Source: Paragyromitra xinjiangensis
Taxonomy: Eukaryota; Ascomycota; Pezizomycetes; Pezizales; Discinaceae
Assembly: GCA_038503065.1 (NCBI GenBank)
Contig: JBCAMK010000014.1
Span: forward strand, 124,001 to 188,000
Direction: 5' to 3'
Length of the DNA stretch: 64,000 nucleotides
Below the pieces are notes generated by a model. That model was not told the origin of the DNA. It did not search any database and saw only the letters and a list, made by a program, of their open reading frames with translations. Position numbers and translations under genes: made by a program. Numbering within the stretch: position 1 is the stretch's first letter; each line of letters opens with the position of its first letter. This document shows positions 44,542 to 54,972 of the stretch, piece after piece.

Positions 44542-45814
44542 ATGGAGCAACCATACGGGTGATTTTTTTTTTTGATCTCGAGCTAAGCAGAGCCTCAATC
44601 AGAACTCCAATCAGTGCCCCAAGCAGAGCCTCAAGCAGAGCCTCAAGCAGAGCCTCAAGCGGAGCTCCAATCAGAGCCCCAAGCAGCCTCAGTCTGTGCA
44701 GATCAAACATTTCGATTCAGACCAATGACGACGATTGCTTCCACACTGGGTTTCAGACACACGGCCCCAGCCATCATGGTAACAATCACCATGGTGAACC
44801 AGGCCGGACTCTCCCGCTACAGGACCTGCAACACCATAGCATCGAACTTCATCCACCTCCATCCCTCCCAGTCCAGGATCAACACTTTCTCTACGAACCG
44901 GCTCAAAGATTCGGTGAATTCTTAGATCTTTATGGGTCAACCATCGCAGCATTCACGGCGCAACGTAATAGTAACGTCAACGGTGATGATCTTGGCGAGT
45001 TCAGCGGGGGCTTAGAGTTATTTGGAGAGTTTCCTAATGGTAGTGTCCATAACGAAGATCAAGACGTGTCGATTGGAGGATTTGAGTTAGTCGAGTTACC
45101 CCTAGATGTTGGCCAGCCAACAGTAGACCTCGGCGAGTTCAGCGGAGGCTTAGAGTTATTTGAAGAGCTTCTCAATGGTAGTATCTATAACGAAGATCAA
45201 GACGTGTCGATTGGAGAATTGGGGTTAGCCGAAGAACTACTCCCAGATGTTCGCCAGCCAACAGTGGATCCTAAAAGCCACGGCGATGCCAACGAGGATC
45301 ACGCTCGAGATGCCGCTGATGCAAGAGGTGGGGTGCCCCGAGATTTCGACTGCGCAAATAGGTGTAAAGGCAATTTCATGTAAGCATCCACCACTTGATC
45401 TCCAAGTTAAAATATCTCTGGTGGGACTTACCATATTTAATAAATAGTGGCCCGCATGAATGCTTCAAGTCCCGCCACGGCCGATCCGTGATCATATCTT
45501 GCCTCGGAAATGTCAGCAACGGTAGATGCCCGAGGACCTTCCGCAACAGGAACGACTTCAACCGTCATTGCCTTGACCGACATGGGAACGTTGCTCGTGC
45601 GGACGCTCAAAATGCGAACATGGTCATGGCGCTCATTGACTGCACTTTTCCGAACTGCAATCGTGTTGGGGAAAGAGGGTTTAAGCGCAAAGATAACCTA
45701 ACCCAACATCGGAGATTAGTTCACAGTGAAGGTATTCCGAAGGTGAAAGCGAGATTTGGCCCTGATGGTGTTCTGGTTAGAGTCGCCCAACCTGATGGAG
45801 CTGGACCCGCCTAG
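44542..45814 (+). CDS. C2H2-type zinc-finger protein with N-terminal 12-bp repeat
   Basis: Best model: exons 44542-44558, 44591-45379, 45448-45814 (390 aa); introns of 32 and 68 nt. The first intron is inferred because the long frame has no ATG; its AAGCAG acceptor would allow two in-frame 3' sites. Seen: an N-terminal SRASSRASS run from a CAGAGCCTCAAG repeat, His-rich and acidic middle, a tandem pair of 46-residue units (LGEFSGGLELF ... EDQDVSIG ... PTVD) with 138-bp period, and three C-terminal C2H2-like fingers: a short one (CANRC...CFKSRH), one with CPRTFRNRNDFNRHCLDRH, and CTFPNCNRV...FKRKDNLTQHRRLVH. The last two match classic F-x(5)-L/F-x(2)-H spacing. Likely a DNA-binding regulator; target unknown. 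Confidence 0.72.
44588..44690 (+). repeat. 12-bp coding repeat (CAGAGCCTCAAG)
   Basis: About eight degenerate copies of CAGAGCCTCAAG at the start of the C2H2 gene. Length changes by whole units keep the frame; in the used frame they encode S-R-A-S, in the next one Q-A-E-P. Confidence 0.75.
44991..45270 (+). repeat. 138-bp tandem duplication in the C2H2 gene
   Basis: Two adjacent in-frame copies (46 residues each) begin at 44991 (CTTGGCGAGTTCAGCGG) and 45129 (CTCGGCGAGTTCAGCGG). They are about 80% identical, so the duplication is not recent. The unit is acidic, typical of activation-type segments. Confidence 0.8.
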
Positions 45815-47965
45815 ATTAGCTTTTTCCATGGCAATTTTCTCGTTGTTCGTTGATGTCACTCGTTATCTAACTTTTGTTTTGATTTGATTGCCTTTCGTAC
45901 AACACGTTCTTTTAGGTTTTTTATACTGTCCTTTCATCTTATGTTTGCCTTGTTTGTTTCCTGGTTTACTAGTTTGTGGAGGGAAACCAGTCACCCAGCA
46001 CTGCGGAAATTCTGAGAGGAAGATGTGTCTATGCTCTATCTTCTATGTTGTGTTTGTGTTTGTTTTTGTGCTTGTTTTGTGATTGTTTTCGTGCTCGTGC
46101 TCGTGCTCGTGTTTAATTCAAGTTTTTGCATGCGCTAAACGAAACTTATCTAACCGAAATGAATTATTTTGTCTAAATACCGACTATGAGCCTTCTTTGC
46201 ATGGTGATGAACATGATCGTCTGAGCTTTGCGGTGACTTAATTTTCAATCTTCACCTATCACTCGAGTCGTACACGTGATTAATTGTATAGCCCTAACCC
46301 ATTACAGAATCTTAGCCACTTACACCGCCTCACCCAGCCACTACTCTCCAGCACAAGCCCTGTTTGAAATTGCTCTACCCATCTCAAATGGTCTTAATTA
46401 GATGAGTTTTGGTTAATCAGCGGCATAGTACGGCTTTTGGTTATTGCTGATTTGGTAGCTGTGATTTACACAAACGCATAGTCATGCTTTTGGCTTATGA
46501 TTGTACTTGGGGCGAAATTAATAAATATCCGCCGTGTGGCAACTATAACAGGATAGAACGAGATACAAGTAGAAAATAGTTAACCCTAGAAAATTGTTTC
46601 CCCCGTTGTCAGTTACATATTGCTGAGTTCCATGAGGGAGAGATTTTGCGTTGCCATGCAAACCGGACGTTTATTAATTTCGCCCCAAGTAAAGCATGTA
46701 CTGTTGCTAAATGCTCTGCTTGTCCCATTTGGGGCTCTCGAAGAGTTATGGCAGAGAAACCGATAGATCTAGTGACAGTCAAAAGGGTTTTACAAAAGCA
46801 AGGATTAGCACAGTCATATTTCTGCCAACACACGAATCCGCACTCAGGGCGAGGATTGGGTTTATGCGTTTTTTCTGCGGTAAAGCAAGGGTAGAAATCG
46901 TCATTGTGTTTCGTTTATCATAGGGCGGGGACAGCGATGCGTTGGTCAGATTGCTGCCTGCGGGAAGCCCTGATAGGATGCCTATCAGGGTCAGATGGCG
47001 GAACCCAAACTGCACCTCATGCTGTCATGTATAACTAGAGCGATAGAGATGAGATGCGGATGTTCCCCCGGTACAAGTATCAAGTTCGGCGCTAGAATTG
47101 ATGAAACTGTGTGTTTATCAAAGTGCACAGGGTTTCTTTGGTGGAGCTAGCTTCAACGTTGGCTATCTGCGCAGAGAGTACTCACACAACCATCCTTTGC
47201 GCCAATGAATCGATAAAGTTAGCGCCAGAGATCCCTCTTTTGGGATGAGATGGCAATTTTTTTTGCTTCCTCTAGAACTCATGCTTTAACTTGCGTTGTT
47301 TTTGGTTATGCCACATGTTATCGAACCCTAACCCTGGCACTCAGGATTCAGCCGTTCTTACGAAATGCATGAGGCTGTTGATCGCACACTCATTGCGCCT
47401 CCTCCTTACCCTACTACAATACCGAATAAACTCTACTGCGGGAGTCTTGGGCGAGGAAGGTTTCCACCTTTCTGCTTTTGTTCGCAGAATCTCTGACTCT
47501 ATTTCTCGGTTTGGTCCACGCAGCTTGAATCGTAAGGCTGCTTGAGCACACGAGGCGTTTTCAGGCAACACTTTACGTGGGGTGGCTGGAGGCTATTCGA
47601 CTGTTTCGAACAACGTGCAACAGGGATCCGAATTTTGGCGGGATGATTGATAGAAGCCGAATTTGACTACACGTAGTGGTAATCTTACGAGATAGTCTCT
47701 ACGTACATAAGGTTTAAAAGCCCCCGGATTAAATAATAGTCATTGCTTCAGTAGTCTAATTTGCTAGATCTCTTTATATTACGAAGTGTCAAGTGCACCA
47801 TTCGGTTCACACGCCGGTGTTCGCGCTCAGCCTTAGCTACGACTGTAAATCCTATTAATTCCTAGGCTTTATATTGCCTGATAGTAAGTTCTCATGGGGA
47901 GCATGTGGTTGCTATGACTTTTAGCGCTGATCAGACTTCTTTACGAATAGGATCCGTCTCTATCA
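45815..47965. other. Intergenic region with a TA-flanked inverted-repeat element
   Basis: Apart from the element at 46506-46689 there is a TTTGTG/CTCGTG simple-sequence stretch (46045-46113) and AACCCTAACCCT at 47324-47335. Open frames at 46646-46923 and 47291-47571 show no domain and overlap on both strands. Confidence 0.5.
46506..46689. mobile_element. 184-bp MITE with TA duplication
   Basis: The ends CTTGGGGCGAAATTAATAAA (from 46506) and its reverse complement (ending 46689) form terminal inverted repeats extending, with a small gap, to about 42 bp. TA flanks both sides (46504-46505 and 46690-46691). No coding capacity. The size and TA duplication fit a Tc1/mariner-class MITE. Confidence 0.75.
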
Positions 47966-48982
47966 ATGAAAGATCTCCACTATTCGCTCGATGCTAGTGA
48001 ACCCATTAGCGAATCTCTAGTGCGTCTAACTTTGGTGAGTAGCACACAACAGCTCTACCTTACGTTCGCCAGCACTCATAACTTATAGCATCCGACGAAC
48101 AATAACCAAGCTATTCTTTCTTGTCACACTGTCCGTATAAGCTTCCTTAGTGAACTTTCTCCGAGCCCACCAAAAAAAGGACTCAGTGTTAGTAAACCGC
48201 CTCCTAGGCCCTCAAACCATGGAAGACTTCCCTTTTTTGTTACAAACTACCTTGAGAAGGGACCGGATGACGACTATCGACACATATGTACTATTGATGG
48301 GGATACAGCCTTACATCAGGCGATGAGATATTTTGGCTATACCAGGATCAGAATACTCAAGTTACTGCTCGAGAAAGGAATCGATGTCAACGCTAGAGAT
48401 AGTTTGGGAAACACCGCACTTCATCTGGTAGTAAATTCATCCGGGAGTTTGAAAGAATCGGTGGTCAGGTTGCTTTTGGATTACAATACCGATATCAACG
48501 CCCAGAACCAGGAGGGTAAAACAGCACTTCATTTGGCTGCAAGGCGTGGTAACGAGGCTATCATTAAGGAACTTTTGAATAAGAAAGTCAAAGTCGACAT
48601 CCAGGAAAACTCTGGAAAAACAGCTCTGCACCTTGCGACAAAGTACGAATATACGGAGATAGTCAAGATGCTGTTAGAAAGTCGGGCCAACGTCAACACT
48701 CAGGATTTGAAAGGACTGACTGCACTCCATATTGCGAGCAAGCTCGATGATCATGCAGTTATGACTAAACTAATTCTTAAATATGGAGCTGATGTCGGTA
48801 TTCAAGACATTTATGGCAGGACGGTCCTTCATATTGTGATACGTACCAACGATCAGGCGAGAGTCAAATTATTAGTAGAGAATGGTGCTAGTTTTGAAGT
48901 TCTGGATCACGATGGGAATACCGCACGTTCTCTAGACATACATTACCACTTCGAGACTACTTTTAGAGGTCAAACTACATGA
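47966..48982 (+). CDS. Ankyrin-repeat protein
   Basis: Exons 47966-48034 and 48089-48982 (54-nt intron, GTGAGT...TTATAG); 320 aa. Seen: an N-terminal region of about 110 residues without recognisable domain (with SPSPPKKGLSVSKPPPRPS), then six consecutive ankyrin repeats (DGDTALHQA, GNTALHLVV, GKTALHLAA, GKTALHLAT, GLTALHIAS, GRTVLHIVI) and a degenerate cap (GNTARSLDI). Ankyrin repeats mediate protein-protein contacts; partner unknown. The start was chosen as the ATG whose exon joins in phase to the ankyrin frame through a canonical intron. Many Pezizomycotina carry large lineage-variable sets of such proteins, some being remnants of NLRs that lost the NTPase; that origin is a possibility here. 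Confidence 0.82.
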
Positions 48983-50153
48983 GCAAAATACAGAACTCCG
49001 ATCGACTATGCCCTGCCTGTCCATCCCCGATCCACTCGTCTGAAGCCTACAGGACTTGCAGCTTTAGAAGGATAGGGGAGATACTTGCGAAATAGTTACT
49101 GTCCTTACTTTTTTTCCCTCCCCTCTTTTCTTTCCTTTGTTGAGTTTGTTTATTTCTTTCGCGGGGAGTTAAGGTATTTGATCGGCGTCAGGAGGCTGGG
49201 AGAGGTTAGAGTGGGTTCTATTTCTTCTCGGTTAAAAAGGGTTTAGTTGTTAATTTTTGCCTCTTCGACAATTTTCTATTGCAGTTTGGGTGGAGTTGCT
49301 TCAGCCTCCTGTACTTTTGGTAGATTGACTTTTGAAACAAATTATATTAGTTTTCTTCCTTCCATATTTTACTCTTCATGTTTTGTTTGCATGCGTTTTG
49401 ATCCCTGACAGACGATACGTTATTAGTATGTGTCATGGTATATCACTCGGTTGCTTGAAGGGTTTTGTGTTGTAATATTGGGAGCACGTAGGAAGGAATA
49501 GAAGACTTGATTGCTTGCTTGCTTGCTAGGTGGGCATACGGCCCCTATCTAAATACTCTCTCGGGTGCCCGAGTGCCCGTGTGCTCGGGTGCCTGTCTCT
49601 CAATCATTTCCGACTCCGAAAGCCAAGCCCCGTATTAGGAAGCATCTCCAACATTTTGTTGAAATAGGCTTCCTAATCGGGTATAATGGGGGTGGTACCG
49701 TGAAATTCTCTAGCATACGTGTGCAAGTTTGTGTATTTGGGCCTGTGACAAATAACCAACAAAACCTCTCGATTGCACCCTCTATTTCACAATAGACTAA
49801 GGTTTTGATGGGGTTATCGATTTCACCATTGCTTAGGCGTTGTCCTTAGGATTACTGGTGGGGATACTGCCACTACTACTACTGCTTTTTTTCAGTAACT
49901 CTGATAATCCAGCAGCTTAAACAGTGAAAAAAGATAAACAACAGATTCGGGGTCGTAAGTCTCGTGATGTAAATTCTCTTGCTACACCACATGTTGGGTA
50001 CTATATTTAGTTCTCAGTTTTCCGACATGAACCACGTGATAATAAGTCACCAGTTATATATACATATCCAGAACAAAAAATAGTTATGGAAGAGCCCTGG
50101 CATCATTTCTGCCGCTTCAAAAAAACCCCCAAAGTGATTTTCAGCCATGCATG
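48983..50153. other. Intergenic region with dispersed repeat copy
   Basis: Holds the repeat copy at 49468-49653 and its adjoining hairpin (49629-49681). 49080-49340 is T/G-rich and looks like 3' flank of the ankyrin gene. No gene is supported. Confidence 0.5.
49468..49653 (+). repeat. Dispersed ~185-bp repeat, copy 3
   Basis: Near-identical to 20360-20543 (about 96% by eye), same orientation, one CTTG unit longer. Its right end CCCGTATTAGGAAGC (49629-49643) is followed, outside the shared part, by the inverted match GCTTCCTAATCGGG (49668-49681), giving a hairpin not present at copy 2. Confidence 0.85.
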
Positions 50154-51430
50154 TCACCACCTCCAAAATGCAAGCATATTGAATATACCCCCCTTCCTTA
50201 TTTCTGGCAGTTTATGCACTTCATGCATTTCCCCCTTTTCCTCCCCTATTTTCAACTCGTTTTCGGTCTTGGTGAACATGAACCACCCCGGATACGGTTT
50301 CACCGTGTTTCTATGCACGCCTTCCACAGAATACCCAATCAATCCGGCCACCATGACTGTATCGAGAAGCTCCCCGTTATCGTCAAGTCTAACATCAACT
50401 TCGCAATGCCCAGTCGGGATATCTTGCATATCAACGAGCGGATAACTGCCTGTCTCAGATGCATCGCTCTCATAAATGTTGTTTCGTAGAAGCCATTCTC
50501 CCTTATCGCCGAATACACAGAAAGCCGTCAACCAGCCGGAAATGAACGTTGGCCCGCTCCCACCCCCGTGATGGCAGGTAATCTTTTGCCAGAAATCAAC
50601 AGTCTCTTGAGTCGCCTTGCTGGTGATTGGGTCGGAATCAAATGATGAGATAAAGGATGCTAAGACGAGCTGTAACATAGATTGCCATTTTTCTAATTCT
50701 TGGTGCTTTGGCCCAAAGGTGCTCAGTTTGCAGATACGTGTCTGGATGGACACGTAGTCCGCTTTTTCGCCAAGGAGCGTCACGGACGGAATACCACAAC
50801 GTAGGCTGAATTTGTATTTGAAGTAGGACTTCAGGGTTGCCATCATAATGATTGAAGAGCAAACAGTGTCTGTGATTGTGGTGGTGGTGAAGTCTGGCAG
50901 GATCCACTCCTGCAGATCTTTGACACGAACATTCGCCTATTTCGAATTTAGACCGATCAAACAACAAATCAGGGGAAATAGACAGAAATTGGGTATCTTA
51001 CTTGCAATAAATCTGTCATTTGTGTCGCCATGGCTCCAAAATCAACAGTATATCTGTTCCCTATAGCCATAATCTCCAGCTCCTTTTTCCCATCCTTATG
51101 TGAGACGAAGTATTCCTCCATCTCTTCTGAATGTTTATTCACATAGAATGAAAACTGGGTGAGGATACACATCCAGATATCATCCGGGCGAATGATGAGG
51201 TTTTGGTGATCATTGTATGCCTGAATACAGGCATAAACAAATCCATTCGTATTGGGTACGAGCTTCGGGAGCTCAGAGTCTGCGATAGAAGATTGCAGTA
51301 ACTCGCCATAGTTTTTTGCAGGGTTTGGAGCTGCCCGCTTAAGGGCATTAGCTGGGGAGGTCGAGATTATTGCGTCTTTCTTGTCAATGTGTCTGGCAAC
51401 GTTTGAAGAAACTTGAAAGGTCACAGGCAT
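50154..51430 (-). CDS. DUF4419 domain protein
   Basis: Exons (minus) 51430-51002 and 50936-50154, 65-nt intron; 403 aa. Seen: the family hallmarks [50 protein letters not shown] / [16 protein letters not shown] across the intron, [13 protein letters not shown], and [30 protein letters not shown]4419 is found sporadically in fungi, social amoebae and bacteria, often expanded in basidiomycetes; no reaction is established. The conserved His-Gly-Gly-Gly-Ser-Gly, Asp-Trp/Asp and Trp residues suggest an enzyme fold, but this is inference. Length is normal for the family and the gene looks intact. Confidence 0.85.
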
Positions 51431-52159
51431 TGTTGCGAAGTAAGTTGTTTCTGAGTTGGGAGTTGATGTTGAGGGAAGGGGACAGCTGGTAAGCTCAGCT
51501 TTATGTGATAGGAAATGATCTCATTGTAGATCCGCGGGATTCCTACATCTTGATTTTTTGCTTGTTGAGCCGACTCTTGGAACTCAACTTGTACGTGCAT
51601 AGTGCATGTAGTTCCTGTGGCCTCGTGTTAATTCCAGTCATTGCGAACATATTTACGGCCGCGGTAAAGGCGTATCAGAAAATGAGGCTTAAGGAGCGTA
51701 TTTTCAATAGCCTAGTCATGGGTGTTGCAACTTCACATAAGCTGAGCACCCATGAGCCTCCAGGCTATAGATCCCAAAAAATGCACTCAATCCCAATGAG
51801 CGAAATGAAACACACTTTGCGAGTATTAGCCCCGATTTCTGCTTCCTTTTCTTGGAAGAATTTCTTTTCGAACCGATCGCGCTCGGCCGCGGGAATAGGC
51901 TTCAACTCGTATCCGTTTACGCATTGATTTCATGAGCTCCAGAGCTGCTACCTAGGGCGCTTATACCTACTTGGAGGATAAACCTTTGTAATAGCACTGT
52001 CGCGCCACAGTCGAGACTCCGCAAGGTAAAACGCTGGATTGTCGAAAATCGGCCTTTTACTTAAGTCTCTGTGCTGCTGTATTAGGCTCCCTTTTTGTAA
52101 GATACGGCTATGTTTCTCTAGGAGCTGTTTGTGTTGAAGTGACTTAGTCATTTAACATT

Positions 52160-52579
52160 GAGCAAAGGCGCAGACTGCCTCCCGACTCTAAGGTACGGTT
52201 CCAAAATACCCCGAGGGTGTAAATTACCCTCAATTCATTAAGTGAAATATTCAACCCCACATCGTGAGGCAATAAAAAAGCCGTTTCTGGAAGAAATCGC
52301 TGGACCCAACTTTGCTTGCTCTCTGGTGCACGTGGACATGCTGTCCGCAACTGTGGTCTTGAAACTAGTATAGGATTCAAATTCCTGCTGTTCCTGGAGA
52401 GCCACCATGCTGAACTAGCAAGCAGGATTTGATGGAATGTGGTTGTACTAGTAGTGGTGATGATGATGAAATAAACATCTTGTATGTTGTGTATCTACGT
52501 GGTGGGAGGGGGTAGTTTACACCCGCGGGGTATTTTGGAAGTACACCTCTAGATCGGGAGGCAGTCTGCACCTTTGCTC
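52160..52579. mobile_element. Non-autonomous Mutator-like element (9-bp target duplication)
   Basis: 420 bp bounded by terminal inverted repeats of about 73 bp: GAGCAAAGGCGCAGACTGCC from 52160 inward and its near-complement ending 52579 (inner limit about 52232 and 52507). A perfect 9-bp direct duplication, TTTAACATT, flanks the element (52151-52159 and 52580-52588). Long inverted repeats with a 9-bp duplication are the hallmark of Mutator/MULE transposons. No coding capacity, so it depends on a transposase elsewhere. Confidence 0.87.
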
Positions 52580-54465
52580 TTTAACATTACCAAAGGGATC
52601 CAGGTCAGCTAGCTATGGTAGGCTTTCTGGGTGGACTCAGCGGCGGCGTCTCAAGAGGAATCTCCTGCTCATGCAAAACGCACGTTGCTATTAAGACTCT
52701 GAGACTATCCTTGTAGCATGATCGTGGGCTATTTCAGCGGTCGGGTTACGCACAAAACAAGACTTTATTTTGTTGTTCGGCTTTTCCTCCTACGGTGGAG
52801 AAGCGATATCGAAGAGTAGGTTACGTAAACTGAAGGGGTGTTCAGTAGAACTGGAGATTTTGAGAAGCTGGGATGATGTGGCGAGAGTATCACCAGTTGA
52901 TGGAGCGTGATGTTGAGCCCTGGGCCACTGGTGGTTTCTAGGAGCTGCAAATAATATCCTGATTGATCACGTCTGAATTTCCATTTGCGAGGAGACAAAA
53001 GCCTGGCAAACATCCCAAGTAGTCTTCAGTTTTGTTTTCTCGGTAGCAAGTGGGATTTCTGATTTTTTGAGTGGTGTTATGGGGAGTACTTTCGTGATAA
53101 GTCTTCGGTCTCGCAAGACTTTGAAAGGACAGAGCCTGCCTACCCAGCGGAGTAATCGGTTTGAGATGACATGGAAGGATAACCTCAGGACTTTTGAACT
53201 ACATGTAACTAGCACTCTACAAGCATATGGGGGTGTTAGTGCACAACCACAGTGCTCGAGGTGCAAAAAAACTATTGTATCTGGTACCCTGGTAGACTTT
53301 ATCCCATATACCCGCATAATTCCTTTTGCCCGCTTGTTTCAAATATAGAGCTCCTCCTCCTCGGAGAGGTTGTGATTGTAATTAATATAATGCAAGAAGA
53401 CTCACATAGCATAAGGCCTCAACGTAAATCATGTTACACAAATTCTTGCATACGGTAGGCTCAACAGATCTACAAATCTCGATCACCACATAAACCATAC
53501 GATACCAGGAACCACCAAAAAAAACGGCGGATAACATCAAGTGGCAGTACGGAGGGATTAAGGGTATTCATATCTGTGAGGGGATGTATAAATACGTCGA
53601 CACCAATAGATCAAATGGATTAAGCCCAATGTGCAATTGCTACTTGTACAGCCCGTTGCTATCTCTAATTATTTTAAATACCGCAATTACTAATTCCTGC
53701 GCGAGAGAAACGAGCTATAGTCTAGTTTACCGCGGGTAATTAAAGAGGCATACGCAATTTTTCAAAAATTCTCGCACATACATTAGACCCCCACGCAATG
53801 CGTATGTATGCGCAAGGCTATTACTTGCGAGCGATTAGTCATTTGTTACAAGTGCCTATGCCTAAGCTGCTGACTAATAATCCGCATGTATTACTCGGTT
53901 CTCTCGTTCCAGATCCCAGAATCATCAATTGCCTGGGTTCCTAGGCGCCACGATAAAACCTACAAATACCATTTCCGAGTACTTAGATCCATCTTTGGAG
54001 GTAAACCAAGACACAGCTTACCTTCCATCGGAGCACCAAGCTGTGCTCAGCGGTACAGGGCTGGGATGGGTGTACTAGACACTGGAATCTAGCGTATATT
54101 CTACAGTCTGCAACGTGTTCTTCGGACTTCAAAGTCCTCTATCGCGCGCTGCAATCTACAGCAGATTCGGAGAAATTATGAGTGACCGCTGTGTGATCTA
54201 AATCTACAGTAAGTATTAATGAGACATGCATAGCTTAAAATCCGATACTAAAGCCTACCGTTCATTCTATATGGCTAACTAAGCCCAACACTTTTCCGTT
54301 CCGTTTAAAAGGCCCAGGTTGCCAAAAAGCGGAGGGAATCCTCCGGAGATAAATGGGTACGCGCATGTGACACTGCATAGGGTCCGAAGTATCACTATCG
54401 GGGGTAAATTTAGTTTGGAGTGGACTGTTTTATTCAAAAGGTAAGAACTGCGATAGCCTATCGAT

Positions 54466-54552
54466 GTACAGCCGCGTAAGAAAAGTCTTGACACCCCACC
54501 TCACTAGCGAAACAGCTACTAGGGTGTCAAGACTTTTCTTACACGGCTGTAC
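54466..54552. repeat. Foldback hairpin with 31-bp arms
   Basis: Arms 54466-54496 and 54522-54552 match at 30 of 31 positions (left arm begins GTACAGCCGCGTAAG), with a 25-bp spacer. Transcribed, it would form an 87-nt stem-loop. It could be a minimal foldback element or a head-to-head pair of transposon ends; no target duplication is obvious. Confidence 0.85.
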
Positions 54553-54972
54553 TATCATAGACATTCGGGGATTTTCCGGTGGATGCTATAGGTTTCTTAA
54601 GGAGACTAGCAGTGATCAGCCTATGTTGTCAATAGGTATCAGACGTAAAGACCGAAACCATTTGATCCACGTACCTTACGTAAGTCTGTAGGATGTCATT
54701 GAGCTGTGCCCCCTAGCTGTATTCGCTTGGTATGGCTTATTCGCAATTGTGAATCAGTATCAAACGTCCGATCGGAGAAGTCGGTTAGAAGTTTCTGAAA
54801 CTATTTGGAAGAAACGAAAATACCGATTACTTTAAGTCTGGTTTGTGTGTTTAGGGCGCCTCCTGCCTATTGTTAGGGGAAATTTGATGGTAGTGGGAAA
54901 CTTTGCATTATTTATATAGATTTAGTTAGATATAGTACTTTAACGTCTTTGCACACATTGTAGATACATGTA

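Larger units (their letters stand above)
51431..54972. other. Long intergenic region with Mutator-like element and hairpin
   Basis: No intact gene in 3.5 kb. It holds a 420-bp Mutator-like non-autonomous element (52160-52579), a near-perfect 31-bp inverted repeat (54466-54552), and TACATGTA at 53200 and 54965. A frame at 53067-53348 includes QPQCSRCKK, reminiscent of fungal C-x2-C cysteine motifs, but it is too short and broken around to call. Confidence 0.5.

Noticed and set aside
50086..50489. Plus-strand frames of 112-119 aa
   Set aside because: They lie opposite the 3' exon of the DUF4419 gene and mirror its sequence.
51505..51927. 140-aa plus-strand frame upstream of the DUF4419 gene
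   Set aside because: No recognisable domain; composition is like the surrounding intergenic DNA.
53067..53348. Frame with QPQCSRCKK resembling a fungal Cys motif
   Set aside because: Too short; surrounding frames are full of stops and the second Cys pair of such motifs is missing. Could be a relic, but unsupported.
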